From Paraburkholderia terricola (GTDB lineage Bacteria; Pseudomonadota; Gammaproteobacteria; Burkholderiales; Burkholderiaceae), in contig NZ_FRAB01000012.1 of NCBI RefSeq assembly GCF_900142195.1, positions 104,212 through 168,211 of the forward strand: a stretch of DNA of 64,000 nt, in the 5' to 3' direction. Below the pieces are notes generated by a model. That model had not been told where the DNA came from. It was given only the letters and a program-made list of their open reading frames with translations, and did not search any database. A program made the position numbers and the translations under genes. Positions within the stretch are counted from its first letter, which is position 1; every line of letters starts with the position of its first letter. Positions 9,851 through 21,180 of the stretch are shown here, in pieces.

Positions 9851-10789
9851 ATGTGCCAACTTCTCGGAATGAACTGCGCCGCGCCAACGGACGTCACGTT
9901 CTCGTTCACCGGCTTTGCGGCGCGCGGCGGCGTCACCGATCACCACGCGGACGGCTGGGGTATCGCCTTCTTCGAAGACAAAGCCTGCCGCCTGTTCATC
10001 GACCATCAATCGTCGGCCACCTCGCCGATCGCCGAGATGGTCAAGCGCTATCCGATCAAATCGAAGAACACCATTGCGCATATCCGCAAGGCGACGCAAG
10101 GGCACATCCTGCTGGAAAACTGCCATCCGTTCATGCGCGAATTGTGGGGGCGCCACTGGATCTTCGCGCATAACGGCGACCTGCAAGATTACTCGCCGGC
10201 GCTGACGGGCGTTTATCAGCCGGTCGGCACGACCGATAGCGAGCTCGCGTTCTGCGCGCTGTTGCAAGGCTTGCGCAAGGCTTTCCCCGGCACGCAGCCG
10301 CCGCTCGACGAACTGTTCGCCGCGCTCGAAACGCTCACGCGTGAAATCACACAATTCGGCGTGTTCAATTTCCTGATGTCGAACGGCCAGGCGCTGTTTG
10401 CGCATTGCTCGACGCACCTGCACTACATCGTGCGGCGCTGGCCGTTTTCCACCGCGCATCTGGTCGACGCGGACGTCTCGATCGACTTCGCCAAATACAC
10501 CACGCCGGAAGACCGGGTCGCGGTGATCGCAACCAAGCCGCTGACCGACAACGAAGTGTGGACCGCGTTCGAACCGGGCGATCTGCTGATGTTCCAGCAC
10601 GGCGACGTCATCGGCCGCGTCAACGTGCCGGTGCCGGCCTCGGTGCTCGAGAAGCTGCGGAATCCGGCGCTGGATGCGTCGGCCTCGGTGAGCACGATAG
10701 CGGCTTCGGTCGAACCCGCCAGTCCTGCCGGGACGGAGGCCGAAGTCGATCTCGAAGCGGCCGACGACGCCGCCGCGTTCGAATCCTGA
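9851..10789 (+). CDS. Class II glutamine amidotransferase (YafJ family)
   Basis: A stand-alone Ntn-hydrolase glutaminase domain of 312 residues. Started at 9851 the protein begins MCQLLGMN, so Cys2 becomes the N-terminal nucleophile after Met removal, as in GlnGATase/PurF-type enzymes. Other typical segments are GVTDHHADGWGIAFF and NCHPFMRELWGRHWIFAHNG. No synthetase domain is attached, and no partner is nearby, so the ammonia acceptor is unknown. The C-terminal 35 residues are Ala/Glu/Asp-rich and probably disordered. The longer upstream frame would bury the catalytic Cys and is rejected. Confidence 0.92.
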   Translation: MCQLLGMNCAAPTDVTFSFTGFAARGGVTDHHADGWGIAFFEDKACRLFIDHQSSATSPIAEMVKRYPIKSKNTIAHIRKATQGHILLENCHPFMRELWGRHWIFAHNGDLQDYSPALTGVYQPVGTTDSELAFCALLQGLRKAFPGTQPPLDELFAALETLTREITQFGVFNFLMSNGQALFAHCSTHLHYIVRRWPFSTAHLVDADVSIDFAKYTTPEDRVAVIATKPLTDNEVWTAFEPGDLLMFQHGDVIGRVNVPVPASVLEKLRNPALDASASVSTIAASVEPASPAGTEAEVDLEAADDAAAFES

Positions 10790-10841
10790 GCCACGACGCG
10801 CCTGCACTCGCAGGCGTCGACAGTCCGCGCGCCGCACATGA

Positions 10842-10876
10842 AAAAGCCGCTTCGTCCCCGAAGCGGCTTTTCTTTT
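10842..10876 (+). terminator. Terminator after the YafJ-type gene
   Basis: A 13-bp stem AAAAGCCGCTTCG/CGAAGCGGCTTTT (10842-10854 with 10859-10871) with a TCCC loop is followed by further T residues. It lies between convergent genes and has an A-run on its left, so it may also end the gltIJKL transcript. Confidence 0.88.
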
Positions 10877-10923
10877 TCTCCCGGCGAGGGCCGCGCCCAA
10901 TAAACCGCGCGGCCGCAAAAGAC

Positions 10924-11649
10924 TCAGTGCAGGATTTTCGCCAGAAAATCCTTCGCGCGATCCGACTTCGGATTCGCGAAGAAATCTTCCTTGCGGTCGT
11001 CTTCGACGATCAAGCCCTTGTCCATGAAGATCACGCGATGCGCGACCTTCTTCGCAAAGCCCATTTCGTGCGTGACGCACATCATCGTCATGCCTTCCTG
11101 CGCGAGTTCGACCATCACGTCGAGCACTTCGTTGATCATCTCAGGATCGAGCGCCGAGGTCGGCTCGTCGAACAGCATCGCAATCGGGTCCATCGACAAC
11201 GCGCGTGCAATCGCCACGCGCTGCTGCTGCCCGCCCGACAACTGCCCCGGATACTTGTCCGCGTGCGCACGCAGACCCACGCGATCGAGCAGCTTATAGC
11301 CCTTGGTCGTGGCTTCCTCGTTCGAGCGGCCCAGCACCTTGATCTGCGCGAGCGTCAGGTTCTGCACGATCGACAGATGCGGGAACAATTCGAAATGCTG
11401 GAACACCATGCCGACTTTCGCGCGCAACTTCGAGAGATTGGTTTTCTTGTCGGTGAGCGACTGGCCGTTGATGACGATCTCGCCCTTCTGGAACGGCTCG
11501 AGGCCATTGACGGTTTTGATCAGCGTGGACTTGCCCGAGCCCGACGGCCCGCACACCACCACCACTTCACCCTTTTTGACTTCCGTCGTGCAGTCGGTCA
11601 GCACTTGAAATTGACCGTACCACTTCGAAACATTCTTGATAGAGATCAT
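10924..11649 (-). CDS. gltL: Glutamate/aspartate ABC transporter, ATP-binding protein
   Basis: ATPase of a polar amino acid ABC importer, 241 residues. Walker [10 protein letters not shown] is at 34-42, the Q-loop is in [10 protein letters not shown], the signature LSGGQQQR is at 137-144, and Walker B with the catalytic Glu is in [11 protein letters not shown] (about 158-168). The ATG at 11649 overlaps the gltK stop by 4 bp (ATGA), indicating translational coupling. It is the last gene of gltIJKL. The substrate assignment comes from the neighbouring binding protein. Confidence 0.95.
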   Translation of the reverse strand: MISIKNVSKWYGQFQVLTDCTTEVKKGEVVVVCGPSGSGKSTLIKTVNGLEPFQKGEIVINGQSLTDKKTNLSKLRAKVGMVFQHFELFPHLSIVQNLTLAQIKVLGRSNEEATTKGYKLLDRVGLRAHADKYPGQLSGGQQQRVAIARALSMDPIAMLFDEPTSALDPEMINEVLDVMVELAQEGMTMMCVTHEMGFAKKVAHRVIFMDKGLIVEDDRKEDFFANPKSDRAKDFLAKILH

Positions 11650-12323
11650 CTTGCGACCTTTTTCTGAAGACCTTTGACGAGGCTCGACGCGACCACACAG
11701 ATCACGAAATAACACGCGCCAGCGAACAGTACCATCTCGACATTCGTGCCGTCACGGTCGCCAATATTCGTGGCGGTGCGGAAGAAGTCGGCGAGGCTGA
11801 TCACGTAGACGAGCGACGTATCCTGAAACAGCACGATGCCTTGCGTGAGCAGAAGCGGCACCATTGCGCGGAACGCCTGCGGCAGCACCACGAGACGCAT
11901 GGCCTGCGCGTAGTTCATGCCGAGCGCGAACGACGCATTGACCTGCCCGCGCGGCACCGACTGGATGCCGGCGCGAATGATCTCGGAATAGTACGCCGCC
12001 TCGAACAGCGAGAAAGCGACCATTGCCGACGCGAGGCGAATATCGATATCGGGCGAGAGCCCGAGCACGTTCTGCAACACCTGCGGCACGATCAGGAAGA
12101 ACCACAGCAGAACCATCACCAGCGGGATCGAACGGAAGATCGTGACGTAGCCCTTCGCGAACCACTCGAAGGGCTTGAACGACGACAACCGCAACATGGC
12201 GAGCACCGTGCCCCAGATGATGCCGATCACGATCGCGATCAGGGTGATCTTGATGGTAACGATGGCGCCGGTCCACAGCGTAGGCAGTGCGCCCGGAATA
12301 CCGCTCCAGTCGAAATGGTGCAT
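11646..12323 (-). CDS. gltK: Glutamate/aspartate ABC transporter, permease GltK
   Basis: One of two HisMQ-type inner-membrane permeases, 225 residues with about five transmembrane helices. The first follows the cytoplasmic N-terminus at [20 protein letters not shown], and the EAA loop that contacts the ATPase is around [20 protein letters not shown]. The ATG at 12323 overlaps the last base of the gltJ stop (TGATG); GGAGG lies 8 nt upstream. A GTG one codon further upstream (12326) is also possible. It forms the membrane channel with GltJ. Confidence 0.94.
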   Translation of the reverse strand: MHHFDWSGIPGALPTLWTGAIVTIKITLIAIVIGIIWGTVLAMLRLSSFKPFEWFAKGYVTIFRSIPLVMVLLWFFLIVPQVLQNVLGLSPDIDIRLASAMVAFSLFEAAYYSEIIRAGIQSVPRGQVNASFALGMNYAQAMRLVVLPQAFRAMVPLLLTQGIVLFQDTSLVYVISLADFFRTATNIGDRDGTNVEMVLFAGACYFVICVVASSLVKGLQKKVAR

Positions 12324-13063
12324 CACTTGCCTCCGATATAGCCGGGCAACCGGGTCTTGGCTTCGACCCAGCGCATCAGTTGCATCACGATCAGATTGAT
12401 CAACACATACGCCAGCGTGACCGCGATGAACGACTCATACGTCTGCGACGTGTAGTCGACCAGTTGGCGCGCCTGCGCGGACAGATCCAGCAGACCGATG
12501 GTCGACGCAACCGCCGAGTTCTTGAAAATATTCAGAAACTCGGACGTAAGCGGCGGCACGATGATGCGGTACGCGACCGGCAACAGCACGTAGCGATACG
12601 TCTGCCATTGCGTGAAGCCCATTGCCAGGCCCGCGGCGCGCTGGCCGCGCGGCAACGCGTTGATGCCCGAGCGCACCTGCTCGCACACGCGCGCCGCGGT
12701 GAACAGTCCGAGACAGATAATCGACGATGAGAAGAACTGCGCACTCGGCGGCAGTTGCTTGTACCAGGTGCCGATCGACACGGGCAGCAACTCCGGTATC
12801 ACCAGATACCAGATGAAGAACTGCACGATCAGCGGGATGTTGCGGAAAATCGCGACATAGAGCGTGCCGATGCCCGACGCCCATTTGTTCGGCACCGTGC
12901 GCAGCACGCCGAACAGCGAGCCGACGATCAGCGCGATCACCCATGCCGACAGCGACACGGTAATCGTCACCCAGAAGCCGGACATCAGCCAGCCCAGATA
13001 GGTGGTCGGCTCGCCGGTCGAGACCGGACTCAGCAGAATGCCCCAGTTCCAGTGATATGACAT
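12323..13063 (-). CDS. gltJ: Glutamate/aspartate ABC transporter, permease GltJ
   Basis: HisMQ-type permease of 246 residues with about five membrane helices and an EAA loop near [20 protein letters not shown]. It starts with [13 protein letters not shown] at the ATG at 13063; a TTG two codons earlier is unlikely. It follows gltI by 80 bp and is translationally coupled to gltK. Together GltI-J-K-L form a complete importer for acidic amino acids, placed next to glutamate dehydrogenase. Confidence 0.94.
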   Translation of the reverse strand: MSYHWNWGILLSPVSTGEPTTYLGWLMSGFWVTITVSLSAWVIALIVGSLFGVLRTVPNKWASGIGTLYVAIFRNIPLIVQFFIWYLVIPELLPVSIGTWYKQLPPSAQFFSSSIICLGLFTAARVCEQVRSGINALPRGQRAAGLAMGFTQWQTYRYVLLPVAYRIIVPPLTSEFLNIFKNSAVASTIGLLDLSAQARQLVDYTSQTYESFIAVTLAYVLINLIVMQLMRWVEAKTRLPGYIGGK

Positions 13064-13143
13064 GACCAAGACTCCAGCAAAAAGAAACGGAAGAAGCGTG
13101 CGGCCCCTTCCGTTTCGTTCAGCAATTCAAAAACAGCTAAGGT

Positions 13144-14037
13144 TTAATCGATAGCCTTGTCATTCGGGCTCTTGTAGAGCGCCTTGATGTCGTCGCTTTC
13201 CGGGAAGTTCAGGTTCAGGCCCTTCGGCGGAATCGGCGATTCGAACCACTTCTTGTAGATCTGGCTGGCTTCGCCCGAGGTTTCGACCTTCGCGATCGCG
13301 TCGTCGACAACCTTCTTGAACTCCGGATCGTTCTTGCGAATCATGCAGCCGTATGCTTCGTGCGATTGCGGCGCGCCGACGATCACGAAGTCGTCCGGCT
13401 TGTTCGATTTCGCGCGTTCGCCTGCCAGCAGCGCGTCGTCCATCATGAACGCGGCGGCGCGGCCGGTGGAGAGCGTCAGGAACGACTCGCCATGATCCTT
13501 CGCGCTGATGATGTTCATGCCCATGCTCTTGTCCTGGTTCATCTTGCGAAGCAGGCGCTCGGAGGTGGTGCCGGCGGTCGTGACGACCGTCTTGCCCTTC
13601 AGGTCGGCCCAGTCCTTGATGCCCGAGTCTTTCTTGGTCATCAAGCGTGTGCCGATCACGAAGATCGTGTTGGAGAATGCGACCTGTTGCTGGCGCTCGG
13701 CGTTATTCGTGGTCGAACCGCATTCCATGTCGACGGTGCCGTTCTGCACCAGCGGAATACGGTTTTGCGACGTAACCGGCGTCAGCTTGACCTTCAGGCC
13801 AGGCATGTTCAGCTTCTGCTTGACCGCCTCAACCACTTTCAGCGCGAATTCCTGCGAATAGCCGATGACATTCTGCTTGTCGTCGTAATACGAGAACGGG
13901 ATCGACGATTCGCGATGGCCCAGCGAAATGACGCCCGTGTCCTTGATCTTTTTCAGCGTACCGGCGTCTTGCGCATGCGCGCCAACCGTAAACAGTCCGA
14001 GAGTCGCGAGCAGCAGCGCAGCTTTTTTAACCTTCAT
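13144..14037 (-). CDS. gltI: Glutamate/aspartate periplasmic binding protein
   Basis: Extracytoplasmic solute-binding protein (family 3), 297 residues starting at the ATG at 14037. A Sec signal peptide (MKVKK, then a hydrophobic core ending ...TVGAHA) should be cleaved near residue 22. The mature protein carries the family signature around GYSQEFALKVVEAV and SRIPL-like ligand-lobe segments (VTSQNRIPLVQNGTVDMECG). A frame continues upstream without a signal sequence and is ignored. It is the first gene of gltIJKL. The 291-bp leader contains AT-rich sequence but no promoter I could call with confidence. Confidence 0.94.
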   Translation of the reverse strand: MKVKKAALLLATLGLFTVGAHAQDAGTLKKIKDTGVISLGHRESSIPFSYYDDKQNVIGYSQEFALKVVEAVKQKLNMPGLKVKLTPVTSQNRIPLVQNGTVDMECGSTTNNAERQQQVAFSNTIFVIGTRLMTKKDSGIKDWADLKGKTVVTTAGTTSERLLRKMNQDKSMGMNIISAKDHGESFLTLSTGRAAAFMMDDALLAGERAKSNKPDDFVIVGAPQSHEAYGCMIRKNDPEFKKVVDDAIAKVETSGEASQIYKKWFESPIPPKGLNLNFPESDDIKALYKSPNDKAID

Positions 14038-14209
14038 TTGTGATCTCCTTGGCAAGAACCGGCGCCAGTTTAGCAAAGTAATTATTCTGAAAGTATGGCT
14101 ATAAACCATGTTTGTTGCGTCTCGCCCAAAGGGGACTTGCTTCGGGGCGCGCGCCGCTATGGTTTACAGCGCCTTAACCCAATCAGTCAAGCTTTCCGGG
14201 CATGCGAAT

Positions 14210-14238
14210 GCGGGCGGCATCGATACGATGCCGCCCGC
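14210..14238. repeat. Perfect 13-bp hairpin between glutamate dehydrogenase and gltI
   Basis: Positions 14210-14222 pair perfectly with 14226-14238 around a 3-nt ATA loop (GCGGGCGGCATCG arm). Neither strand has a following T-run, so it is not a classic terminator; it may be an mRNA-stabilising hairpin, a Rho-associated end for the dehydrogenase mRNA, or a regulatory site for gltI. Confidence 0.6.
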
Positions 14239-14328
14239 CGGGTAACACACGCGGTCTTGTGAACCGCGTTGAAGCAAGCGTATTCGAGCGGGTCCGCGGG
14301 TGGCGGAGCCGCCGTTCACGCAAACCGA

Positions 14329-15642
14329 TCAGGGATACAGGCCGCGCATTTCGCGCGCTTGCAGAATCCGCTTACACGCGACGATAAACGCCGCGGTACG
14401 CACGGAGACGTTCTGCTCGCTCGACACCTGCCACACCGCGGCGAATGCTTCTCGCATCACGCGCTCGAGGCGCTGGTTGATTTCGTCCTCGGTCCAGAAG
14501 AAGCTCGAGAAATCCTGCACCCATTCGAAGTACGACACCGTCACGCCGCCCGCATTGGCCACGACGTCCGGAATCACGAGAATGCCGCGATCGTGCAGGA
14601 TGTCGTCCGCCGCCGTGGTGGTCGGGCCGTTGGCGCCTTCCACGATGATCTTCGTCCTGATCTTGCCGGCGTTCTTTTCGGTGATCTGGTTTTCCAGCGC
14701 GGCCGGAATCAGGATGTCGGACTCGACGGTCCAGAATTCCTCGTTCGTCACGGCATCCGCTTCGGGGAAGCCACCCACGCCGCCCGTCTTCGCCACGTGT
14801 TCGAGCAAGGCGACCGCATCGATACCGGTCGACTTGTACAGCGAGCCGGTGTGATCCTGCACCGCGACCACCTTCGCGCCCGCTTCCTGGAACAGACGCG
14901 CGGCGATGCCGCCCACGTTGCCGAAGCCTTGCACGGCGATGCGCGCGCCTTCGATATCGAAGCCGATGCGGCGCGCCGCTTCGCAGCCGACCACGAACAC
15001 GCCGCGGCCCGTCGCCTCGCGGCGGCCCAGCGAACCACCCAGCGTGATCGGCTTGCCCGTCACGACGCCGGTCGCCGTTTGGCCCTGGTTCATCGAGTAC
15101 GTGTCCATCATCCACGCCATGATCTGCTCGTTCGTGTTCACGTCCGGCGCGGGAATGTCGGTGTTCGGTCCGATGATGATGCCGATTTCACTCGTGTAGC
15201 GGCGCGTCATGCGCTCCAGTTCGCCACGCGACAAGGTGCGCGGGTCGACGCGGATGCCGCCCTTGGCGCCGCCGTAAGGCACGTTCACCGCCGCGTTCTT
15301 CACCGACATCCACGCGGACAGCGCCATCACTTCCGACAGCGTCACGTCCTGGTGATAGCGCACGCCGCCCTTGCCCGGACCGCGCGACACGTTGTGCTGC
15401 ACGCGATAGCCCTCGAAGTGCGCGACGGTGCCGTTATCGAGTTCGATAGGCACGTCGACGATCAGGATGCGCTTCGGGCGCTTCAGGGTTTCGAGCCAGC
15501 GGGACAGCGAGCCGAGGTACGGCGCGACGCGGTCGACCTGACGCAGGTAGTTGCCCCAGGGGCCGAGGTCTTCGCTGTTGAGGTAGGAGGGAATGGACTG
15601 CAACGTTGCGGCGGATTGTGCGGCTTGCTGCTGGGAAGACAT
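14329..15642 (-). CDS. gdhA: Glutamate dehydrogenase (Glu/Leu/Phe/Val dehydrogenase family)
   Basis: Interconverts glutamate and 2-oxoglutarate plus ammonium. The 437-residue protein contains the glutamate-binding [10 protein letters not shown] (88-97), [13 protein letters not shown] (122-134) with the active-site lysine region, and the Rossmann motif VQGFGNVGG. The length and style match the roughly 430-residue hexameric enzymes usually acting with NAD in catabolism, though cofactor preference cannot be read with certainty. It sits upstream of the gltIJKL importer on the same strand, suggesting coordinated use of glutamate as a carbon and nitrogen source. Confidence 0.94.
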   Translation of the reverse strand: MSSQQQAAQSAATLQSIPSYLNSEDLGPWGNYLRQVDRVAPYLGSLSRWLETLKRPKRILIVDVPIELDNGTVAHFEGYRVQHNVSRGPGKGGVRYHQDVTLSEVMALSAWMSVKNAAVNVPYGGAKGGIRVDPRTLSRGELERMTRRYTSEIGIIIGPNTDIPAPDVNTNEQIMAWMMDTYSMNQGQTATGVVTGKPITLGGSLGRREATGRGVFVVGCEAARRIGFDIEGARIAVQGFGNVGGIAARLFQEAGAKVVAVQDHTGSLYKSTGIDAVALLEHVAKTGGVGGFPEADAVTNEEFWTVESDILIPAALENQITEKNAGKIRTKIIVEGANGPTTTAADDILHDRGILVIPDVVANAGGVTVSYFEWVQDFSSFFWTEDEINQRLERVMREAFAAVWQVSSEQNVSVRTAAFIVACKRILQAREMRGLYP

Positions 15643-15781
15643 GAACGCTCCGGCGTTGATCGAATAGCAGCATTGTGGAAAAACGCCATTTTGAAATCCA
15701 ATGCCGTTTCCTTATCCGATTATGTTTTATTTGCATAACCATCGGAAAGCCGCAAATCCACGTCGTGGCAAAGCATGTTTT

Positions 15782-16744
15782 TCAGCGGGCATCCGCGCCA
15801 TGCGCCAGTTCCTCGGCGACGACCTCCCACAACTGCCGCACGAGTACCTGCCGGGCATCGTCGCTCTTCGCCGCCAGTTTGTCGCGGTAGAGGCGAATCT
15901 CCATGGTCAGCGTGAGTTGCCCTTCCGGCGTGCCGCGCGTGGCGCGATCGAGACGGATCAGCTTGCCCTCGGCGACCGCGTCCTCCACCGCGCTATGCGG
16001 CAGGAACGCGACGCCGTGGCCGGCCAGCGCCATCGCCTTGAGTCCCTCGGCCATGTCGGTTTCGTAGAGCCGGTCGAGGTACAGGCGCTCCGGCGCGTTG
16101 GCGAGGATCACCTCGGTCATGCGGCCCAGATACGCGTTCGGCGTGTACGACAGATACGGCGTGGACGCCTCGGCGGTGCCCGGCAGCGTATGGCGCGGAC
16201 GGCCGGCGCGGCCCGGCGCCGAAAACGGACTGATCGGCTCGTTGCCGAGCGTCAGCATGTCGTAGCGGGCGGGGTCGAGCGCGACCGGATGGCTCGGGTG
16301 GTGATAGCCCATCATCAGATCGCAGCCGCCCTCCACCAGCGACAACGCCGCGTCGTGCACGTTCAGCGCGCGCAGTCGCGTGTGGATCGTGCCCATCTGC
16401 GCTTCGATGCGCTGCAGCCAGCGCGGAAAGTACGTGAGCGACAGCGTGTGCGGCACCGCGAACTCGATGGTCGCTTGCGGCGTCGCCGTATGGCCGCGCA
16501 GCAACGCGCGGGCCTCGTGGAACTGCGACAGCATCGCGAGCGCCTGCTCGTTGAAAACCTGACCGGCCGCCGTGAGCCGCGTCGGATAAACGGAACGGTC
16601 GATCAGTTCAGTGCCGAGCCACGCTTCGAGCGCCTGAATGCGCCGGGAAAACGCCGGCTGGGTGACGTGGCGTAATTCGGCCGAACGGCTGAAACTGCGC
16701 GTTTCCGCGAGCGAAACGAAGTCTTCGAGCCATTTCAGTTCCAT
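15782..16744 (-). CDS. LysR-family transcriptional regulator
   Basis: A 320-residue LysR-type regulator. The N-terminal winged helix-turn-helix (about 1-60) includes LAETRSFSRSAELRHVTQPAFSRRIQALE, a textbook LTTR helix pair, and the remainder is a periplasmic-binding-like effector domain. It is divergent from purB across 162 bp but has no evident link to purine synthesis; LTTRs often control an adjacent divergent gene. Glutamate dehydrogenase lies downstream on the same strand. Target and effector are not identifiable from sequence. Confidence 0.92.
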   Translation of the reverse strand: MELKWLEDFVSLAETRSFSRSAELRHVTQPAFSRRIQALEAWLGTELIDRSVYPTRLTAAGQVFNEQALAMLSQFHEARALLRGHTATPQATIEFAVPHTLSLTYFPRWLQRIEAQMGTIHTRLRALNVHDAALSLVEGGCDLMMGYHHPSHPVALDPARYDMLTLGNEPISPFSAPGRAGRPRHTLPGTAEASTPYLSYTPNAYLGRMTEVILANAPERLYLDRLYETDMAEGLKAMALAGHGVAFLPHSAVEDAVAEGKLIRLDRATRGTPEGQLTLTMEIRLYRDKLAAKSDDARQVLVRQLWEVVAEELAHGADAR

Positions 16745-16750
16745 GCGTAG

Positions 16751-18295
<1,545 letters not shown>

Positions 18296-18334
18296 GCTTC
18301 CCGCCGGGGCTCATGACATGAAAACCCGGGCATG

Positions 18335-18362
18335 AAAAAGGCGCTCCACAGAGCGCCTTTTT
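18335..18362. terminator. Bidirectional terminator between purB and gntK
   Basis: A 12-bp stem (18335-18346 with 18351-18362) and CACA loop with A-run on the left and T-run on the right, between the convergent genes purB and gntK. The pairing extends outward through CATG/CATG. Confidence 0.9.
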
Positions 18363-18387
18363 TCATGCCAGCACGTCAGCTAACCGC

Positions 18388-18885
18388 TCACCGCGATTGA
18401 ACCTGCTTCAACACATCGTCGATGATCGCCTCGGGCGACAACTCGATGCTCACCGTGATCGCCTCATCCGGGCCCGGCTCCTCGAGCGTATCGAGCTGGC
18501 TTTGCAGCAGCGACGGATCGAAGAAGTGGCCGGTGCGCATCGTCAAACGCTGTTCCAGCACTTCGCGCGAACCCTTCAGGTAGACGAAGCACACATCCTT
18601 GTCGCCGTCGCGCAGCACGTCGCGATACGAGCGCTTGAGCGACGAACACGTGAACACCGCCGTCTCGCCCGCCTTCTGCTTTTCTTCGATCGCGGCGCGG
18701 ATGGTTTTCAGCCAGGGCCAACGGTCCTCGTCGGTGAGCGGAATGCCCTGGTGCATTTTCTCCTTGTTGGCGGCGCTGTGAAACGCGTCGCCGTCGGTGA
18801 ACGCGCACTGCAGGCGTTCCGCCAGCATTTCGCCAATCCTCGTCTTGCCGGCGCCCGACACGCCCATTGCGATCAAAATCATCAA
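18388..18885 (-). CDS. gntK: Gluconokinase
   Basis: Phosphorylates D-gluconate to 6-phosphogluconate. The 165-residue thermoresistant-type (GntK/IdnK) P-loop kinase has Walker A GVSGAGKTR at residues 8-16 and the substrate region FTDGDAFHSAANKEKMHQGIPLTD typical of the family. Two adjacent ATGs are possible (18885 or 18882). It follows the gluconate permease by 7 bp, so the pair is surely cotranscribed, and its product is the substrate of Edd encoded just upstream. Confidence 0.95.
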   Translation of the reverse strand: MMILIAMGVSGAGKTRIGEMLAERLQCAFTDGDAFHSAANKEKMHQGIPLTDEDRWPWLKTIRAAIEEKQKAGETAVFTCSSLKRSYRDVLRDGDKDVCFVYLKGSREVLEQRLTMRTGHFFDPSLLQSQLDTLEEPGPDEAITVSIELSPEAIIDDVLKQVQSR

Positions 18886-18892
18886 AAACTCC

Positions 18893-20278
18893 TTACACGA
18901 CCGTCGACAATGCGAAGGTCAACGCCAAACCCATCACCGAGATGATGGTCTCGAGGAGCGACCATGTCTTGAAGGTCTGCCCCACCGTCATACCGAAGTA
19001 CTCCTTGATCAGCCAGAAACCGCCGTCGTTCACGTGCGAAAAGATCAGCGAGCCGGAGCCGGTGGCGAGCACCATCAATTCCGGCGTGACCTGCACGCCG
19101 CTGGCCGCCGCGATCGGCGCGACGATACCGCAGGCGGTGGTCATCGCGACCGTTGCCGAACCCGTGGCGAGGCGAATCAACGCGGCAACCAGCCAGCCGA
19201 ACAGCAGCGGCGACAGATGCATCGCCGTCGCCACGCCGACGATTTCCTTCGAAATGCCGCTATCCATCAGCACCCGCCCGAACCCGCCGCCCGCGCCGAC
19301 GATCAGCGTAATGCCCGCGATCGGCGCGAGACATTCGCCGCAGAACTTCTGGATCTGCTCGCGGTTGAAACCGCGGCTCGCACCGAAGGTCCAGAAGCTG
19401 ACCAGCACGGCGATCAGCAGCGCGACGTCCGAATTGCCGACGAAATGCAGCAGGTCGTTCGCCAGCGTTTTCGGCGTGAATACGAGATCGGCCCAACTGC
19501 CGACCAGCATCAGGATCACCGGCAGCAGGATCGTGAAGAGCGTCACGCCGAAGCCCGGCAACTCCCGCTTCGGCGCCGCATTCTGCGCGCCGTTCATGCC
19601 AAGCTCGTCATGGCCGACAAATTGCGCGGCGAGCGGATTGTCCTTCGGCAGCTTGATGAAGCGGTTGATCAGCAACGCGAACAGCGGGCCCGCGACGATC
19701 GCGGTCGGCACGCCGACGATCAGCCCATAGGCGATCGTCTTGCCGATATCGGCGTGATACTGCTGCACCGCGAGCATGGCGGCCGGGTGCGGCGGAATCA
19801 GCCCGTGCACGACGGAAAGCCCCGCGACCATCGGCAAGCCGACCAGCAGCAGCGATTTGTTGGTGCGCTTCGCGACGTTGAACGCGATCGGAATCAGCAG
19901 TACGAAGCCGACCTCGAAGAACACCGGCAAGCCGACGATGATCGCCACGACCATCATCGCCCAATGAATATTCTTCTCGCCGAACCAGTCGATCAGCGTG
20001 GTGGCGATGCGTTCGGCGCCGCCGGATTCGGCCATCATCTTGCCGAGCATCGTGCCGAGGCCGACCACCACCGCGATGTGCCCGAGCGTGTTGCCGTTGC
20101 CGGTTTCGAACGATTTGACGATGGTGCCGATCGGCATGCCGGACACGAGGCCCAGCAGCAACGACACGATGATCAGGACGAGTAGCGGGTAAATCTTGTA
20201 GCGGGTGATCAGCAGGATCAGCAAGGCGATGGCGATCACCGCGTAGACCAGCAGCATGCTGCCGTGAACAGCTTCCAT
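18893..20278 (-). CDS. gntP: Gluconate permease (GntP family)
   Basis: Proton-coupled gluconate transporter of 461 residues with about 12-14 hydrophobic helices throughout. The N-terminus (LLVYAVIAIALLILLITRYKIYPLLVLI), the FFEVGFVLLIPI segment and GLIPPHPAAMLA are typical of GntP/GntT carriers. It is followed at once by gntK, so imported gluconate is phosphorylated on entry. The 258-bp region before it separates it from eda; whether the gnt pair has its own promoter or is read from edd-eda is unclear. Confidence 0.94.
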   Translation of the reverse strand: MEAVHGSMLLVYAVIAIALLILLITRYKIYPLLVLIIVSLLLGLVSGMPIGTIVKSFETGNGNTLGHIAVVVGLGTMLGKMMAESGGAERIATTLIDWFGEKNIHWAMMVVAIIVGLPVFFEVGFVLLIPIAFNVAKRTNKSLLLVGLPMVAGLSVVHGLIPPHPAAMLAVQQYHADIGKTIAYGLIVGVPTAIVAGPLFALLINRFIKLPKDNPLAAQFVGHDELGMNGAQNAAPKRELPGFGVTLFTILLPVILMLVGSWADLVFTPKTLANDLLHFVGNSDVALLIAVLVSFWTFGASRGFNREQIQKFCGECLAPIAGITLIVGAGGGFGRVLMDSGISKEIVGVATAMHLSPLLFGWLVAALIRLATGSATVAMTTACGIVAPIAAASGVQVTPELMVLATGSGSLIFSHVNDGGFWLIKEYFGMTVGQTFKTWSLLETIISVMGLALTFALSTVV

Positions 20279-20536
20279 GAAGCTCCTCCTTCGTTATTGG
20301 TTGTGGGTGCGCACGGCTGGCACCTCGTCTCGTGGTGGCCAGCGGCGATGCCGGAAAAACCGGCTCGCCGCGCGGACGCTGAATTTTACTTGCTGTTCTG
20401 CCTGAAGGCGCGCGAATCCAGCACGCATATCGAAAGAAGCCTCGCCGCGACAGCCGTGGTGGCTATATCGACGAGGCTCCTTGCAGGCAAGACGGGGATG
20501 ACACGGAATCGCGCGCCGCTTCGGTTCAGTGAGAAC

Positions 20537-21178
20537 TCAATGGGCAGGCGCCGCCAGTTGGCTGGCCGCACGCGCGAGACGCGTGACTTCGTCCCAGTGC
20601 TGCGAGGCGAGCGCGGCCTTCGGTGTGAGCCATGAGCCGCCCACGCACACCACGTTCGGCAGCGCCAGGAAATTCGGGGCCGTTTCGGCCGTGATGCCGC
20701 CGGTCGGGCAGAACTTCAGCGTCGGGAACGGGCCGTGGAACGCTTGCAGCATCGGCACCCCGCCCGCCTGTTGGGCCGGGAAAAACTTCACGATCTCGTA
20801 GCCGAGTTCGAGCGCGGTGATGATGTCGGTCGGCGTCATGACACCCGGCAGCAGCGGCAAGCCGGCGTCCTGCGCGGCCTTGTGCATGTCTTTCGTCAGC
20901 CCCGGCGAGACGCCGAACTTCGCGCCGGCTTTCTTCGCCTGCGCGCAATGCTCGGGCTTCGTGATCGTGCCGACGCCGACCACGATGTCCTCGGCCAACT
21001 GGCTCGCGCGTTCGATCGCTTCGAGGCCCGCCGCGGTGCGCAGCGTGATTTCGAGCACCTTCACGCCACCCGCGTGCAGCGCGCGCGACACATGCTCGCC
21101 CTGTTCGACGGAGTCGAACGCGAGCACCGGAATCACCGGGCCGAGGCGCACGATATCGCTTACTGTTTTCGAGGTCAT
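20537..21178 (-). CDS. eda: 2-keto-3-deoxy-6-phosphogluconate aldolase
   Basis: Last step of the Entner-Doudoroff route, splitting KDPG into pyruvate and glyceraldehyde-3-phosphate. The 213-residue class I aldolase has Glu43 (EITLRT) and the Schiff-base Lys131 in IVKFFPA, plus the phosphate-binding CPTGGI segment. It begins 2 bp after the edd stop (TGA-CC-ATG), indicating tight coupling. A second, distinct KDPGal aldolase (dgoA) is encoded 39 kb away for the galactose branch. Confidence 0.97.
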   Translation of the reverse strand: MTSKTVSDIVRLGPVIPVLAFDSVEQGEHVSRALHAGGVKVLEITLRTAAGLEAIERASQLAEDIVVGVGTITKPEHCAQAKKAGAKFGVSPGLTKDMHKAAQDAGLPLLPGVMTPTDIITALELGYEIVKFFPAQQAGGVPMLQAFHGPFPTLKFCPTGGITAETAPNFLALPNVVCVGGSWLTPKAALASQHWDEVTRLARAASQLAAPAH

Positions 21179-21180
21179 GG

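Noticed and set aside
14048..14068. A sigma54-like TGGCGC...TTGC element before gltI
   Set aside because: The GG-to-GC spacing is 11 instead of 10 and it lies only about 15-30 nt before the start codon, overlapping the ribosome-binding region.
14038..14328. A possible transcription terminator for glutamate dehydrogenase
   Set aside because: A perfect hairpin is present but no T-run follows on the coding strand, so it was listed as a repeat/hairpin only.
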